Shown here one piece after another: positions 23,849 through 33,488 of a stretch of 64,000 bases of DNA. Below the pieces are notes generated by a model that searched no databases, was not told the DNA's origin, and saw only the letters and a program-made list of their open reading frames with translations. Each line of letters starts with the position of its first letter. The first letter of the stretch is position 1. The translations under genes and the position numbers were made by a program. This stretch comes from Paramixta manurensis (GTDB taxonomy: Bacteria > Pseudomonadota > Gammaproteobacteria > Enterobacterales > Enterobacteriaceae): assembly GCF_013285385.1 (NCBI RefSeq), contig NZ_CP054212.1:310001-374000 (forward strand), written 5' to 3'.

Positions 23849-26161
23849 TTAATGGCATTGGCTGCCGCTGGCGCAGCCCTGGCACCGTGCCGTATTCAGC
23901 GTTTTAATCGCAATCATCTGCGGCGGCAGTTTTATCCGGCGCAGCAGCGTCACCAGCAGCAGATTAAACGCGACCACCAGGACTATTGCGATGCTGCTAT
24001 AGCGCGGGTGCGCGCTAAACGTCGCCAACTGGTAAAACAGGGTCGCCAGCGAGTACGCAAGGTTCAGCCCCCATAAAATGGAGAAGGTCATCCAGCGGCG
24101 GCTACTTTCACGCGCAATCGCCCCCATTACCGAAACACAGGGCACATACAGCAGCACGAACAGAAGATAGCTAAAGGCGGCGGCATCGCTGGCAAATTTA
24201 CTGCTCATCACGCCCATGGCGCCGCTCGCCATTTCACCATCGCCCTTACTGGCCTCAATTGGGTTACTTAGCACGCTGAGCGAGAAGGTTTCCTTCAGCC
24301 CTTGCCAGGTTTCATCCACCGCGCCGAGTAGCTCGTCGCGTAGGCTAAAAGCGGCAGGATCGAAAGGCGTATCATGCAGCGTTTCCGCGGTGTACAGCGT
24401 ATTCAGTGTACCGACCACCACCTCTTTCGCCATCGCGCCGGTCACCAGCCCAACGGTAGCTTGCCAGTTATCATTATGTACGCCGATGGGCGCCAGCAGC
24501 GGCGTTACGCTACGGCTCACGGTGGCGAGCGCGGAATCATTGATGCTATCGACCGCTTTACCGCTAAACGAAAAGCTGTTTAGCGCGCCAATCAACATAC
24601 TGGCGACCACAATCACTTTACCGGCGCGTAAAACGAACCCTTGCAGGCGTTGCCAAGTCTGTAACAGCAAACTTTTCAGATGCGGAACATGCCAGACCGG
24701 CAGTTCCATCACAAATGGCGAGGCATCGCCACGCATTAACGTATGCTTTAACAATAAGCCGGTCAGGATCGCCACCACAATCCCGATGATATACAGGCTG
24801 AACACCACCAACGCGCCGTTTTGGCCGAAAAAGGCAGCAGCGAATACAGCGAATATCGCCAAACGGGCGCCGCAGGACATAAAGGGCGCCATTAATACCG
24901 TAATCAACCGTTCACGCGGCGCATCCAGCGTGCGTGCACCCATCACTGAAGGCACATTACAGCCGAAACCGACAATCAGTGGCACAAAGGATTTGCCGGG
25001 TAAGCCCAGCGCCTGCATCAGCCGATCCATAACGAATGCGGCACGCGCCATATAGCCGGAATCCTCCATAAAGGAGAGAAACAGATACATCATGCCAATT
25101 TGCGGAACCAACGGCAGCACGGTATTGATACCGCCGCCAATGCCCTGCGCCAGGAATACCGTTAGCCAATCGGGCAGATGCAACGTATAGCCGAGCCACT
25201 GTACGCCATGAATAAAGATTGCTGCTGAACCGACATCAAACAGGGGTTGCAACGCGCCGCCGATATTAATCGCCAGCAGAAACATCAGATACATTACGAA
25301 TAAGAAGATTGGCAGACCGAGCCAGCGATTAAGGATCACCCGGTCAAGGCGCTGAGATAAATGGTTTGGCAGGGCTAAATGGAGGTTACTGACTTCGGCG
25401 CTCAGCCGGGCGATGGCTTGATAACGCGCATCGGCAATCGCCAGGCCGCTATCGTGCTGCATCTCGCGCTGTAAACGCGTCAGCGTGGTTTGCGCGGCAT
25501 CTCCCGCCTGCGAGCCGCTATAAATATCCCCCTCTAGCATTTGTACTGCCAGCCAGCGCCGCTGTTGCGCGCTGCGTTCCGCTGAAATATCGGCCGCTAA
25601 AGTCGCGATGGCGCGCTGTAGAAAACAGGGGTAATTGATCGCCACAGAGGGTTGCTGCTGCAGAGGAGTATCAATCGCCTCTTTGAGCGCGTCAATGCCT
25701 TGCCCACGGGTGGAAACCAGCGAAATCACCGGACAGCCCAGTTGCTTCGCGAGCGCCGGAATATCAATATCAATATGCTGGCTCGCAGCAATATCCAGCA
25801 TATTCAGCGCCACAATGCACGGCACGCCTAACTCCAGCAACTGCAGCGTCAGGTACAAATTACGCTCAAGATTACTGGCATCCACCACGTTAATTACCAA
25901 GTCTGCCTGATTGCTGAGGATGTAATGGCAGGCGATTTGCTCATCAAGCGAGGTTTGCTGCGAAATGGTGGTCAGTGAATAGGTACCCGGTAAATCAACC
26001 AGTTGTACACGCTGTTGCGCGGTATTAAACCACCCCTCTTTACGCTCGACGGTGACGCCCGCCCAGTTGCCGACCCGTTGGCGAGCGCCGGTGAGCTGAT
26101 TAAATAGGGTCGTTTTACCTGAGTTGGGATTACCAATCAGGCCGATAGTACAGGTTTTCAT
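23849..26161 (-). CDS. feoB: Ferrous iron transporter B FeoB
   Basis: Inner-membrane GTP-dependent Fe(II) importer. 770 residues (E. coli 773). The G domain begins at once: GNPNSGKTT at residues 10-18, DLPGTYSL and NMLD follow. About eight to ten membrane segments fill residues 280-740, with paired Gate motifs (FGCNVPSVMGART; VPCVSVMGAI). The last residues form a cysteine-rich tail (Cys760, Cys763, Cys769). feoA lies 11 nt upstream. There is no feoC downstream: bioH occupies the opposite strand from 6 bp away. Confidence 0.97.
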   Translation of the reverse strand: MKTCTIGLIGNPNSGKTTLFNQLTGARQRVGNWAGVTVERKEGWFNTAQQRVQLVDLPGTYSLTTISQQTSLDEQIACHYILSNQADLVINVVDASNLERNLYLTLQLLELGVPCIVALNMLDIAASQHIDIDIPALAKQLGCPVISLVSTRGQGIDALKEAIDTPLQQQPSVAINYPCFLQRAIATLAADISAERSAQQRRWLAVQMLEGDIYSGSQAGDAAQTTLTRLQREMQHDSGLAIADARYQAIARLSAEVSNLHLALPNHLSQRLDRVILNRWLGLPIFLFVMYLMFLLAINIGGALQPLFDVGSAAIFIHGVQWLGYTLHLPDWLTVFLAQGIGGGINTVLPLVPQIGMMYLFLSFMEDSGYMARAAFVMDRLMQALGLPGKSFVPLIVGFGCNVPSVMGARTLDAPRERLITVLMAPFMSCGARLAIFAVFAAAFFGQNGALVVFSLYIIGIVVAILTGLLLKHTLMRGDASPFVMELPVWHVPHLKSLLLQTWQRLQGFVLRAGKVIVVASMLIGALNSFSFSGKAVDSINDSALATVSRSVTPLLAPIGVHNDNWQATVGLVTGAMAKEVVVGTLNTLYTAETLHDTPFDPAAFSLRDELLGAVDETWQGLKETFSLSVLSNPIEASKGDGEMASGAMGVMSSKFASDAAAFSYLLFVLLYVPCVSVMGAIARESSRRWMTFSILWGLNLAYSLATLFYQLATFSAHPRYSSIAIVLVVAFNLLLVTLLRRIKLPPQMIAIKTLNTARCQGCASGSQCH

Positions 26162-26172
26162 GGCGGTATCCG

Positions 26173-26397
26173 TTAATTCAGATTTTCTAACAGCAGAAAG
26201 GCGAGGTCTTTTTTACGCAGCATCAGGTTAACGCGGCGGGTTTCAATCTGAACCGGATCGCCAAGCGGGGCGACGCGAACGACGTCAAAAGTGGCGCCCG
26301 GCAGCATACCGAGCGACAGCAGCTTTTGGCGGTAAGCCGCGCCGACACCTGACGTAAAGCCGAGGATTTTATAGCGCTGGCGGGCAAGAAGTTGCAT
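26173..26397 (-). CDS. feoA: Ferrous iron transport accessory protein FeoA
   Basis: Small SH3-like cytoplasmic protein needed for full FeoB function. 74 residues (E. coli 75), with YRQKLLSLGMLPG and VVRVAPLGDPVQIETRR. I chose ATG 26397 (MQLLARQRYKIL) because AGGAG precedes it and it matches the family length; a longer frame to 26448 would run into the Fur-box region. First gene of feoAB, with a Fur box about 53 bp upstream of its start. Confidence 0.95.
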   Translation of the reverse strand: MQLLARQRYKILGFTSGVGAAYRQKLLSLGMLPGATFDVVRVAPLGDPVQIETRRVNLMLRKKDLAFLLLENLN

Positions 26398-26449
26398 AAG
26401 GGGCTCCTGGTGACTGTCGCAAAGAACGACAATATTTAACCGGAGCAAT

Positions 26450-26468
26450 TTTAATGATAACCATTCGC
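26450..26468. promoter_or_regulatory. Fur box of the feoAB promoter
   Basis: TTTAATGATAACCATTCGC matches 14 of 19 positions of the Fur consensus GATAATGATAATCATTATC, including the whole core AATGATAA. On the minus strand it overlaps a likely -10 (TATCAT). Confidence 0.75.
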
Positions 26469-26519
26469 GTTGATGTTGACATAGAACAACAATGCAGCGT
26501 TCAGGCTAATGTGGAAGGA

Positions 26520-26539
26520 GGGAGGCTTGCAAGCCTCCC
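26520..26539. terminator. Hairpin after tex
   Basis: A perfect 20-bp palindrome, GGGAGGCTTG/CAAGCCTCCC, 13 bp after the tex stop on the minus strand. As RNA it folds with a short loop; the bases after it (TCCTTCC on the minus strand) are pyrimidines but not a clean U-tract. Confidence 0.6.
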
Positions 26540-26552
26540 GAACCGGATAGGA

Positions 26553-28880
26553 TTAGCGTTTTTTCCCAAAGGCAGCGGCTAATGCATCGCCCATTGCGCT
26601 ATTACCGGCAGGCGTCGATGCCGTGCGTGGCCGCGCTTTACCGGGTGCCGGACGTGTATTGTCGCGTGTGCCGCTACGGTTACCGCCGCGCGCATTCCCT
26701 TCGCCTGGTTGCTCATCAAGCCGCATGGTCAGCGCAATACGTTTCCGCTGCAGATCGACTTCCATCACTTTCACTTTCACGATATCGCCCGCTTTCACCA
26801 CCTTATGCGGATCGTCAACGAACTTATCGGAAAGAGAAGAGATATGCACCAGCCCATCCTGATGAACGCCAATATCCACGAACGCGCCAAAATTCGTTAC
26901 GTTGGTCACCGCGCCTTCCAGCACCATACCAGGCAGCAAATCATTCATGGTTTCAACGCCTTCGGCGAATTGCGCGGTTTTGAATTCCGGACGTGGGTCG
27001 CGACCCGGTTTTTCCAGCTCTTTGATAATATCGGTCACCGTGGGTAAGCCAAAACGCTCATCGGTGAATTCTACCGCTTTTACCTCACGCAGCGTTTGCG
27101 GGTTCCCCATCAGATCCTGCAAGGCTTGCTGAGTGGCGGCTAAAATGCGTTCCACGACCGGATAGGCCTCCGGGTGCACGGTTGAAGCATCCAGCGGATT
27201 GTCACCATGATTAATACGCAAAAAGCCCGCGCATTGTTCGAAGGCTTTTGGCCCGAGACGGCTGACTTTTAATAGCTGCTGACGGTTCTGGAAGCGCCCA
27301 TTGTCATCGCGCCAGCCGACAATATTTTGCGCCATCATTTTGGTCAAACCCGCTACGCGGGTCAGCAACGCCACCGAAGCGGTATTGAGATCAACGCCAA
27401 CCGCATTCACACAATCCTCAACCACGGCATCCAGTTTTTTCGCCAATTGGCTCTGGCTGACATCATGCTGATACTGGCCCACGCCGATGGACTTCGGATC
27501 GATTTTAACCAGTTCCGCCAGCGGATCCTGCAAACGTCGGGCGATAGAGACCGCGCCACGCAGTGAAACATCCAAATCGGGGAACTCCAGCGCCGCCAAT
27601 TCCGAGGCGGAGTAAACTGAGGCGCCCGCTTCACTGACGATGACTTTTTGCGCCTGGATGGCCGGGAATTGTTTCTGTACGTCGAGGAAAAAGCGTTCGG
27701 TTTCACGCGAAGCGGTGCCGTTACCAATCGCGACCAGTTCGACCTGATGTTTGATGCAGAGCGCGGCGACGCTAGCGGCGGCTTTCGCAGCCTGACCGGT
27801 GTGGGGGTAAATGGTATCGGTCGCAACCAGTTTGCCGGTTGCGTCAACCACCGCCACTTTTACCCCGGTACGCAAGCCGGGATCGAGGCCCATGGTCGCG
27901 CGCATACCGGCTGGTGCCGCCATCAGCAAATCATGTAGATTACGTGCGAAAACGTTAATGGCTTCATCTTCCGCTCGTTCACGGACGGTGCCCATCAACT
28001 CGGTTTCAAGGTGCAGCAGCACCTTAATACGCCATGTCCAACTCACCACCGCTTTGCGCCAACTGTCGGCGGCGGCATTATTCAGGCGCAGCGCCAGGTG
28101 ATCGATAATAATTTGCTCGCCATGGCTCTCACGCGGCGGTTCATCAAACTGAGGGTCAGGATTAAGCGAGAGTTGCAGTACGCCTTCATTGCGGCCACGG
28201 AACATCGCCAGTGCACGGTGCGAAGGAACGCTTGATAGCGCTTCATGGTGATCAAAATAGTCGCGGAATTTCGCGCCTTGTTCCTCTTTCCCTTCCACCA
28301 CCCGGGAAACCAGGTGCGCATTTTTCCACAGATAGTCACGCACCTTAGCCAGCAGTGCGGCGTCTTCGGCAAAGCGCTCCATCAAAATATAACGCGCGCC
28401 ATCCAACGCGGCTTTGGTATCCGCGACGCCGTTATCGGGATTAACATACTCGGCTGCCAGCGTTTCCGGATCGTGCGACGGATCTTGCCATAACCTATCG
28501 GCGAGGGGTTCTAGCCCGGCTTCGATGGCAATTTGCCCACGTGTACGACGTTTAGGTTTGTACGGCAGGTAGAGATCTTCAAGTTCGGTTTTACTCAGGG
28601 TGCCATTAATCGCTTGACTGAGTTCATCGGTTAATTTGCCCTGCTCGGCGATGGATTTAAGAATGGATTGACGACGTTCTTCCAGCTCTCGTAGATAACC
28701 AAGCCGCGTTTCCAATTGACGTAACTGGGTATCATCCAAACCGCCGGTTACTTCTTTACGATATCGTGCGATAAACGGCACGGTATTCCCTTCATCCAAC
28801 AGGCGGACGGCGGCTTCAACTTGTTCAGCCCGCGCCTGGAGTTCACTCGCAATAATGCGGCTCAGCGAATCATTCATCAT
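26553..28880 (-). CDS. tex: Tex-family RNA-binding transcription accessory protein (YhgF)
   Basis: Large cytoplasmic nucleic-acid-binding protein of the Tex/Spt6 family. 775 residues (E. coli YhgF 773). N-terminal helical Tex-N segment, a YqgF/RNase H-like domain near 330-450 (ATMGLDPGLRTGVKVAVVD), a ComEA-type helix-hairpin-helix region near 500-560, and a C-terminal S1 domain (about 650-725: GMVLEGAVTNVTNFGAFVDIGVHQDGLVHIS cut by conserved positions). The tail is rich in Gly, Arg and Pro. Two ATGs begin the frame (28880 and 28877). Upstream of feoAB as in E. coli, but separated by 155 bp with a hairpin and Fur box. Confidence 0.96.
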   Translation of the reverse strand: MMNDSLSRIIASELQARAEQVEAAVRLLDEGNTVPFIARYRKEVTGGLDDTQLRQLETRLGYLRELEERRQSILKSIAEQGKLTDELSQAINGTLSKTELEDLYLPYKPKRRTRGQIAIEAGLEPLADRLWQDPSHDPETLAAEYVNPDNGVADTKAALDGARYILMERFAEDAALLAKVRDYLWKNAHLVSRVVEGKEEQGAKFRDYFDHHEALSSVPSHRALAMFRGRNEGVLQLSLNPDPQFDEPPRESHGEQIIIDHLALRLNNAAADSWRKAVVSWTWRIKVLLHLETELMGTVRERAEDEAINVFARNLHDLLMAAPAGMRATMGLDPGLRTGVKVAVVDATGKLVATDTIYPHTGQAAKAAASVAALCIKHQVELVAIGNGTASRETERFFLDVQKQFPAIQAQKVIVSEAGASVYSASELAALEFPDLDVSLRGAVSIARRLQDPLAELVKIDPKSIGVGQYQHDVSQSQLAKKLDAVVEDCVNAVGVDLNTASVALLTRVAGLTKMMAQNIVGWRDDNGRFQNRQQLLKVSRLGPKAFEQCAGFLRINHGDNPLDASTVHPEAYPVVERILAATQQALQDLMGNPQTLREVKAVEFTDERFGLPTVTDIIKELEKPGRDPRPEFKTAQFAEGVETMNDLLPGMVLEGAVTNVTNFGAFVDIGVHQDGLVHISSLSDKFVDDPHKVVKAGDIVKVKVMEVDLQRKRIALTMRLDEQPGEGNARGGNRSGTRDNTRPAPGKARPRTASTPAGNSAMGDALAAAFGKKR

Positions 28881-29061
28881 CAGTTCACTATCTTGCTATC
28901 ACAGGGTTGAGAAACAGGGGACAGTTATACGGATTGAAGACATAAATTGCCAGTCGCGAAGGTGGGTTTGAGATATATTCCGAAGCTTGGGCGGGCAGGC
29001 TTTGAAAACCGGAGCGCCGCCGCTAAGATGGAAAAATTTACCGCACAAGGCTTTTGACTGG

Positions 29062-29550
29062 ATGAAAACGAAACTAATCACCCGGGGCGGTTACAATAAG
29101 CTGCGGGCTGAACATGACCATCTCTGGAACGAGAAACGCCCTGAAATTACCAAAATTGTGTCCTGGGCCGCCAGCCTTGGCGACCGGTCGGAAAATGCCG
29201 ATTACACCTATAATAAACGCGTGTTGCGCCAGATAGATCGTCGGGTCAGATATTTACGTAAATGTTTGGCTGAATTAAAAATTGTGGATTATTCACCGCA
29301 GCAGGATGGCAAAGTGTTTTTTGGCGCCTGGGTTGAGGTGGAGAATGAACAGGGCGTCACGAAACGATTTCGAATTGTCGGGCCGGATGAAATCTATGGC
29401 GAAGTGAAGGATTTTATCTCTATTGATTCGCCAATGGCGCGTGCGCTAATTAAAAAAGAAGTGGATGATGAAGTGAATGTGCCGACCCCGGAAGGGATTA
29501 AAACGTGGTTCGTGAATGCGATTGAGTATGAAAAGACACTGGAAGAGTAA
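29062..29550 (+). CDS. greB: Transcript cleavage factor GreB
   Basis: Stimulates cleavage of backtracked RNA by RNA polymerase. 162 residues (E. coli 158). The N-terminal coiled coil holds the conserved acidic tip (LGDRSENADYTYNKRVLR), distinguishing Gre factors; DYSPQQDGKVFFGAWVE and the C-terminal ISIDSPMARAL follow. ATG 29062 (MKTKLITRGGYNKL) is chosen by family alignment; the in-frame extension to 28987 has no support. The ribosome site is weak (AAGG, 11 nt away). Divergent from tex across 181 bp. Confidence 0.96.
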   Translation: MKTKLITRGGYNKLRAEHDHLWNEKRPEITKIVSWAASLGDRSENADYTYNKRVLRQIDRRVRYLRKCLAELKIVDYSPQQDGKVFFGAWVEVENEQGVTKRFRIVGPDEIYGEVKDFISIDSPMARALIKKEVDDEVNVPTPEGIKTWFVNAIEYEKTLEE

Positions 29551-29707
29551 TGTAGTCGGCGAGAAATGGTGTGAAGTTAAAGATAAGCTGCTGTTTAATA
29601 TGCTTTGTAACAATTTCGGCTAGAATATAAACCAATAATAACTGTCACACTATCGCATCTTTTTTAACAATATCGGCTCAGGCAATTGCGCCTTTGGGAG
29701 TAGCGAA

Positions 29708-30427
29708 ATGCAAGAAAATTACAAGATTCTGGTGGTCGATGATGATATGCGCTTGCGTGCATTGCTGGAGCGCTATCTCACCGAACAAGGCTTTCAGGTG
29801 CGCAGCGTAGCGAATGCCGAGCAGATGGATCGCCTGTTAACGCGTGAGTCTTTCCACCTGATGGTGCTTGACCTGATGTTACCGGGCGAAGATGGGCTCT
29901 CGATTTGTCGCCGTCTACGCAGCCAAAGCAACCCGATGCCGATCATTATGGTTACGGCAAAAGGGGAAGAGGTGGATCGGATTGTCGGGCTGGAAATTGG
30001 CGCCGATGATTACATTCCTAAGCCGTTTAACCCGCGTGAGCTTCTCGCTCGTATTCGCGCCGTGCTGCGCCGTCAGGCGAATGAGTTGCCGGGTGCGCCG
30101 TCGCAAGAAGAAGCGGTGATTGCATTTGGTAAATTTAAGCTCAACCTCGGTACCCGCGAAATGTTCCGTGAAGATGAGCCGATGCCGTTGACCAGCGGCG
30201 AGTTTGCCGTATTAAAAGCGTTGGTCAGCCATCCTCGCGAGCCGCTCTCGCGCGATAAGCTGATGAATCTGGCGCGTGGCCGCGAATATAGCGCGATGGA
30301 ACGTTCTATCGATGTGCAGATCTCTCGTCTGCGTCGTATGGTGGAAGAAGATCCGGCCCATCCACGCTATATCCAGACAGTTTGGGGTCTGGGTTATGTC
30401 TTCGTGCCGGACGGCAGTAAGGCATGA
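29708..30427 (+). CDS. ompR: Response regulator OmpR
   Basis: Two-component regulator of porin and osmotic/acid response genes. 239 residues, as in E. coli. The receiver has the acidic pocket Asp11-Asp12 and phospho-acceptor Asp55 (LMVLDLMLPGEDG), with Lys105 in YIPKPFNP. The C-terminal winged helix carries SRLRRMVEEDPAHPRYIQTV. The stop overlaps the envZ start in ATGA, so translation is coupled. A -10-like TAGAAT lies at 29621-29626, without a clear -35. Confidence 0.98.
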   Translation: MQENYKILVVDDDMRLRALLERYLTEQGFQVRSVANAEQMDRLLTRESFHLMVLDLMLPGEDGLSICRRLRSQSNPMPIIMVTAKGEEVDRIVGLEIGADDYIPKPFNPRELLARIRAVLRRQANELPGAPSQEEAVIAFGKFKLNLGTREMFREDEPMPLTSGEFAVLKALVSHPREPLSRDKLMNLARGREYSAMERSIDVQISRLRRMVEEDPAHPRYIQTVWGLGYVFVPDGSKA

Positions 30428-31779
30428 GGCGATTCCGCTTCTCTCCCCGCAGTTCGTTTGCCCGAACGCTCCTATTGATCGTTACCTTGCTGTTTGTCAG
30501 CCTGGTAACGACCTATTTGGTGGTACTCAACTTCGCCATCCTTCCTAGTTTGCAACAGTTCAATAAAGTCTTGGCCTACGAAGTACGTATGTTGATGACA
30601 GACCGGTTGCAGTTGGAGGATGGTACGCAGCTTGAAGTCCCGCCTGCGTTTCGGCGTGAGATTTATCGCGAACTGGGTATCTCTTTATATACCAATGCAG
30701 CGGCGGAAGAGAGCGGGCTGCGCTGGGCGCAGCACTATAAGTTTCTGAGCGATCAGATGGCGCAGCAGCTTGGCGGCCCGACGGATGTGCGGGTTGAAGT
30801 GAATAAAAACTCGCCGGTTGTGTGGTTAAAAACCTGGCTGTCGCCGGATATTTGGGTGCGGGTGCCGTTAACCGAAATCCATCAGGGGGATTTTTCCCCA
30901 CTGTTCCGTTATACCTTGGCGATTATGCTGTTGGCGATTGGCGGCGCCTGGCTGTTTATTCGGATTCAAAACCGTCCGCTGGTCGAGCTTGAACATGCGG
31001 CGTTGCAGGTGGGGAAAGGTATTATTCCGCCACCGCTACGTGAGTATGGCGCTTCGGAAGTTCGTTCGGTAACGCGTGCTTTTAACCAGATGGCTTCCGG
31101 CGTGAAGCAACTGGCTGATGATCGCACGCTGTTGATGGCGGGCGTAAGCCACGATCTGCGTACGCCGTTGACGCGTATCCGTTTAGCGACGGAGATGATG
31201 GCCGAAGAAGATGGCTATCTTGCTGAGTCGATTAATAAAGATATTGAAGAGTGCAACGCGATTATCGAGCAGTTTATCGATTATTTGCGTACCGGGCAGG
31301 AGATGCAGACCGAGCGCGCCGATTTAAATGGCGTGTTGGGTGAGGTCGTGGCGGCGGAGAGCGGCTACGAGCGCGAGATTGAGAATGCGGTGATGCCAGC
31401 CGAATTGCTATTGGACATCAACCCGTTATCCATTAAACGCGCCGCCGCCAATATGGTGGTCAACGCCGCGCGTTACGGTAATGGCTGGATTAAGGTCAGT
31501 AGCGGCAGCGAGTTACAACGCGCGTGGTTCCAGGTGGAAGACGATGGCCCCGGCATCAAACCCGAGCAGTTGAAGCACTTGTTTCAGCCGTTTGTACGCG
31601 GCGACAGTGCGCGCAGTACTAGCGGTACCGGGCTGGGGTTGGCGATTGTGCAACGTATTATTGATGCGCATCAGGGCGCGTTGGATATTGGCGTCAGTGA
31701 ACGCGGTGGGTTACGAATTCGTGCCTGGTTGCCGTTGCCGGAGAGCGATACCACTGCCCTTGCGCCTGCCGGTGATTGA
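30424..31779 (+). CDS. envZ: Osmosensor histidine kinase EnvZ
   Basis: Inner-membrane sensor that phosphorylates and dephosphorylates OmpR. 451 residues (E. coli 450). Membrane segments at about 16-38 and 162-180 enclose a periplasmic region; HAMP follows to about 232. The phospho-accepting His243 lies in AGVSHDLRTPLTR. The ATPase domain has N box NMVVNAARYG, G1 DDGPGIKP and G2 GTGLGLAIV. Translationally coupled to ompR by the 4-base overlap. A GC-rich hairpin follows the stop. Confidence 0.98.
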   Translation: MRRFRFSPRSSFARTLLLIVTLLFVSLVTTYLVVLNFAILPSLQQFNKVLAYEVRMLMTDRLQLEDGTQLEVPPAFRREIYRELGISLYTNAAAEESGLRWAQHYKFLSDQMAQQLGGPTDVRVEVNKNSPVVWLKTWLSPDIWVRVPLTEIHQGDFSPLFRYTLAIMLLAIGGAWLFIRIQNRPLVELEHAALQVGKGIIPPPLREYGASEVRSVTRAFNQMASGVKQLADDRTLLMAGVSHDLRTPLTRIRLATEMMAEEDGYLAESINKDIEECNAIIEQFIDYLRTGQEMQTERADLNGVLGEVVAAESGYEREIENAVMPAELLLDINPLSIKRAAANMVVNAARYGNGWIKVSSGSELQRAWFQVEDDGPGIKPEQLKHLFQPFVRGDSARSTSGTGLGLAIVQRIIDAHQGALDIGVSERGGLRIRAWLPLPESDTTALAPAGD

Positions 31780-31788
31780 GAAGAAGAA

Positions 31789-31811
31789 CAGGGCGCTGCC
31801 TTCGCGCCCTG
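31789..31811. terminator. Hairpin between convergent envZ and pckA
   Basis: CAGGGCGC (31789-31796), loop TGCCTTC, GCGCCCTG (31804-31811), then GCTTTCTGCC. An 8-bp GC-rich stem 9 nt after the envZ stop. Confidence 0.65.
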
Positions 31812-31868
31812 GCTTTCTGCCGCAGCCGGCAACGCATCAGCCGACGAGCTTTTCTGGTTAATGCAAAC

Positions 31869-33488
31869 CTATATTTGCGGGCCTGCCTTCACCAACGCTG
31901 CGCCTGCTGGCGTATCGGTATATTTATCGAAGTTATTAATAAAACGCTGTGCTAAATCCAACGCTTTCGCCTCCCATACCGCCGGATCGGCATAGGTCGT
32001 GCGTGGATCGAGAATGCGCTCATCTACGCCTTCCAGTGCGACCGGCACTTCGAGATTAAAGATCGGCAAGGTATGGGTTGTTGCCTGCGACAGTTCACCG
32101 CTCAAAATCGCATTGATTATCGCGCGTGTCTCTTTAATCGAAATACGTTTGCCGGTGCCATTCCAGCCGGTATTCACTAAATAGGCTTCCGCGTTGACCG
32201 CCTGCATACGCTTCACCAACACTTCCGCATATTGGGTTGGATGCAGGGTTAAAAACGCGGCGCCAAAGCAGGCGGAGAAGGTTGGCGTTGGTTCAGTCAC
32301 ACCGCGCTCGGTACCGGCCAGCTTAGCGGTAAAACCGGAAAGAAAATGATATTGCGTCTGTTCAGCATTCAGGCGAGAAACCGGCGGCAACACGCCAAAG
32401 GCATCGGCAGTTAAAAAGATCACTTTCTGCGCATGCCCGGCTTTAGAAACCGGCTTAACAATGTTTTCTATGTGGTAAATCGGATAAGAGACGCGCGTGT
32501 TCTCCGTCTTACTACCATCGTCGAAATCAATGCTGCCATCCTCGCGCACCACCACATTTTCGAGTAGCGCATCACGGCGAATGGCATGGTAAATTTCCGG
32601 CTCGGCCTGCCTGGAGAGCTTAATTGTCTTCGCATAGCAGCCGCCTTCAAAGTTAAACACGCCGTCATCATCCCAGCCGTGCTCATCATCGCCAATCAAT
32701 TGCCGTTTAGGATCGGTGGAAAGCGTGGTTTTACCGGTACCGGAGAGACCAAAGAACACTGCCACATCGCCTTGTTCCCCAACGTTGGCGGAGCAGTGCA
32801 TGGAGGCAATGCCCTTCAGCGGCAGCAGGTAGTTCATAATGGCGAATAACCCTTTTTTCATCTCGCCGCCATACCAGGTCCCACCAATCAACTGCACTTT
32901 TTCGCTGAGGTTAAAAGCGACAAAATTCTCAGAATGCAGCCCCTGATGCTGCCAGTCTGGATTGGTGCACTTCGCGCCATTCATCACCACGAAATCCGGT
33001 TCGAAGCTGGCGAGGCTCTCTTCATCAGGGCGAATAAACATATTTTTGACGAAGTGCGCCTGCCAGGCCACTTCGGTAATAAAACGTACGCTCAGGCGGC
33101 TATCAGGGTTGGCGCCGCACCAGGCATCCACCACAAACAGGCGTTTGCCGGAGAGTTGCCGGGTTACCCGTGTTTTAAGCGCTTGCCAGGTTTCCTGTGA
33201 AAGCGGCTGATTATCGTTTTTGCCTTTACCCTGGTCATTCCACCACAACGTGTTGCGCGTAGCGTCATCACGCACAATGTATTTATCTTTTGGAGAGCGG
33301 CCGGTAAAAATACCGGTATCGACGGCGATAGCGCCGGACTGGGTCAGCGTACCGCGTTCATAGCCCTCAAGGTCGGGCCGGATTTCTTCCTGAAAAAGCG
33401 TGTCATAATCGGGATTATGAACCACTTCAACCGTACCAGTGATGCCATAAGCGACGAGATCCTGTGCAGACAGGCCATTAGCGCGCAT
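31869..33488 (-). CDS. pckA: Phosphoenolpyruvate carboxykinase (ATP) PckA
   Basis: Decarboxylates and phosphorylates oxaloacetate to PEP, the first committed step of gluconeogenesis. 539 residues (E. coli 540). The kinase P-loop GLSGTGKTT lies near residue 250, with the metal-binding LIGDDEHGWDDDGVFNFEGG just after and KRISIKETRAII further on. ATG 33488 is preceded by AAGGAG. It converges on envZ, as in E. coli. A small 6-bp inverted repeat (GTACTG 33515-33520 / CAGTAC 33529-33534) sits in the leader. Confidence 0.98.
   Translation of the reverse strand: MRANGLSAQDLVAYGITGTVEVVHNPDYDTLFQEEIRPDLEGYERGTLTQSGAIAVDTGIFTGRSPKDKYIVRDDATRNTLWWNDQGKGKNDNQPLSQETWQALKTRVTRQLSGKRLFVVDAWCGANPDSRLSVRFITEVAWQAHFVKNMFIRPDEESLASFEPDFVVMNGAKCTNPDWQHQGLHSENFVAFNLSEKVQLIGGTWYGGEMKKGLFAIMNYLLPLKGIASMHCSANVGEQGDVAVFFGLSGTGKTTLSTDPKRQLIGDDEHGWDDDGVFNFEGGCYAKTIKLSRQAEPEIYHAIRRDALLENVVVREDGSIDFDDGSKTENTRVSYPIYHIENIVKPVSKAGHAQKVIFLTADAFGVLPPVSRLNAEQTQYHFLSGFTAKLAGTERGVTEPTPTFSACFGAAFLTLHPTQYAEVLVKRMQAVNAEAYLVNTGWNGTGKRISIKETRAIINAILSGELSQATTHTLPIFNLEVPVALEGVDERILDPRTTYADPAVWEAKALDLAQRFINNFDKYTDTPAGAALVKAGPQI

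Noticed and set aside
24216..25055. 279-codon frame antisense to feoB
   Set aside because: It mirrors FeoB codons; serine/threonine/proline-rich translation without motifs is typical of a shadow frame over a membrane protein.
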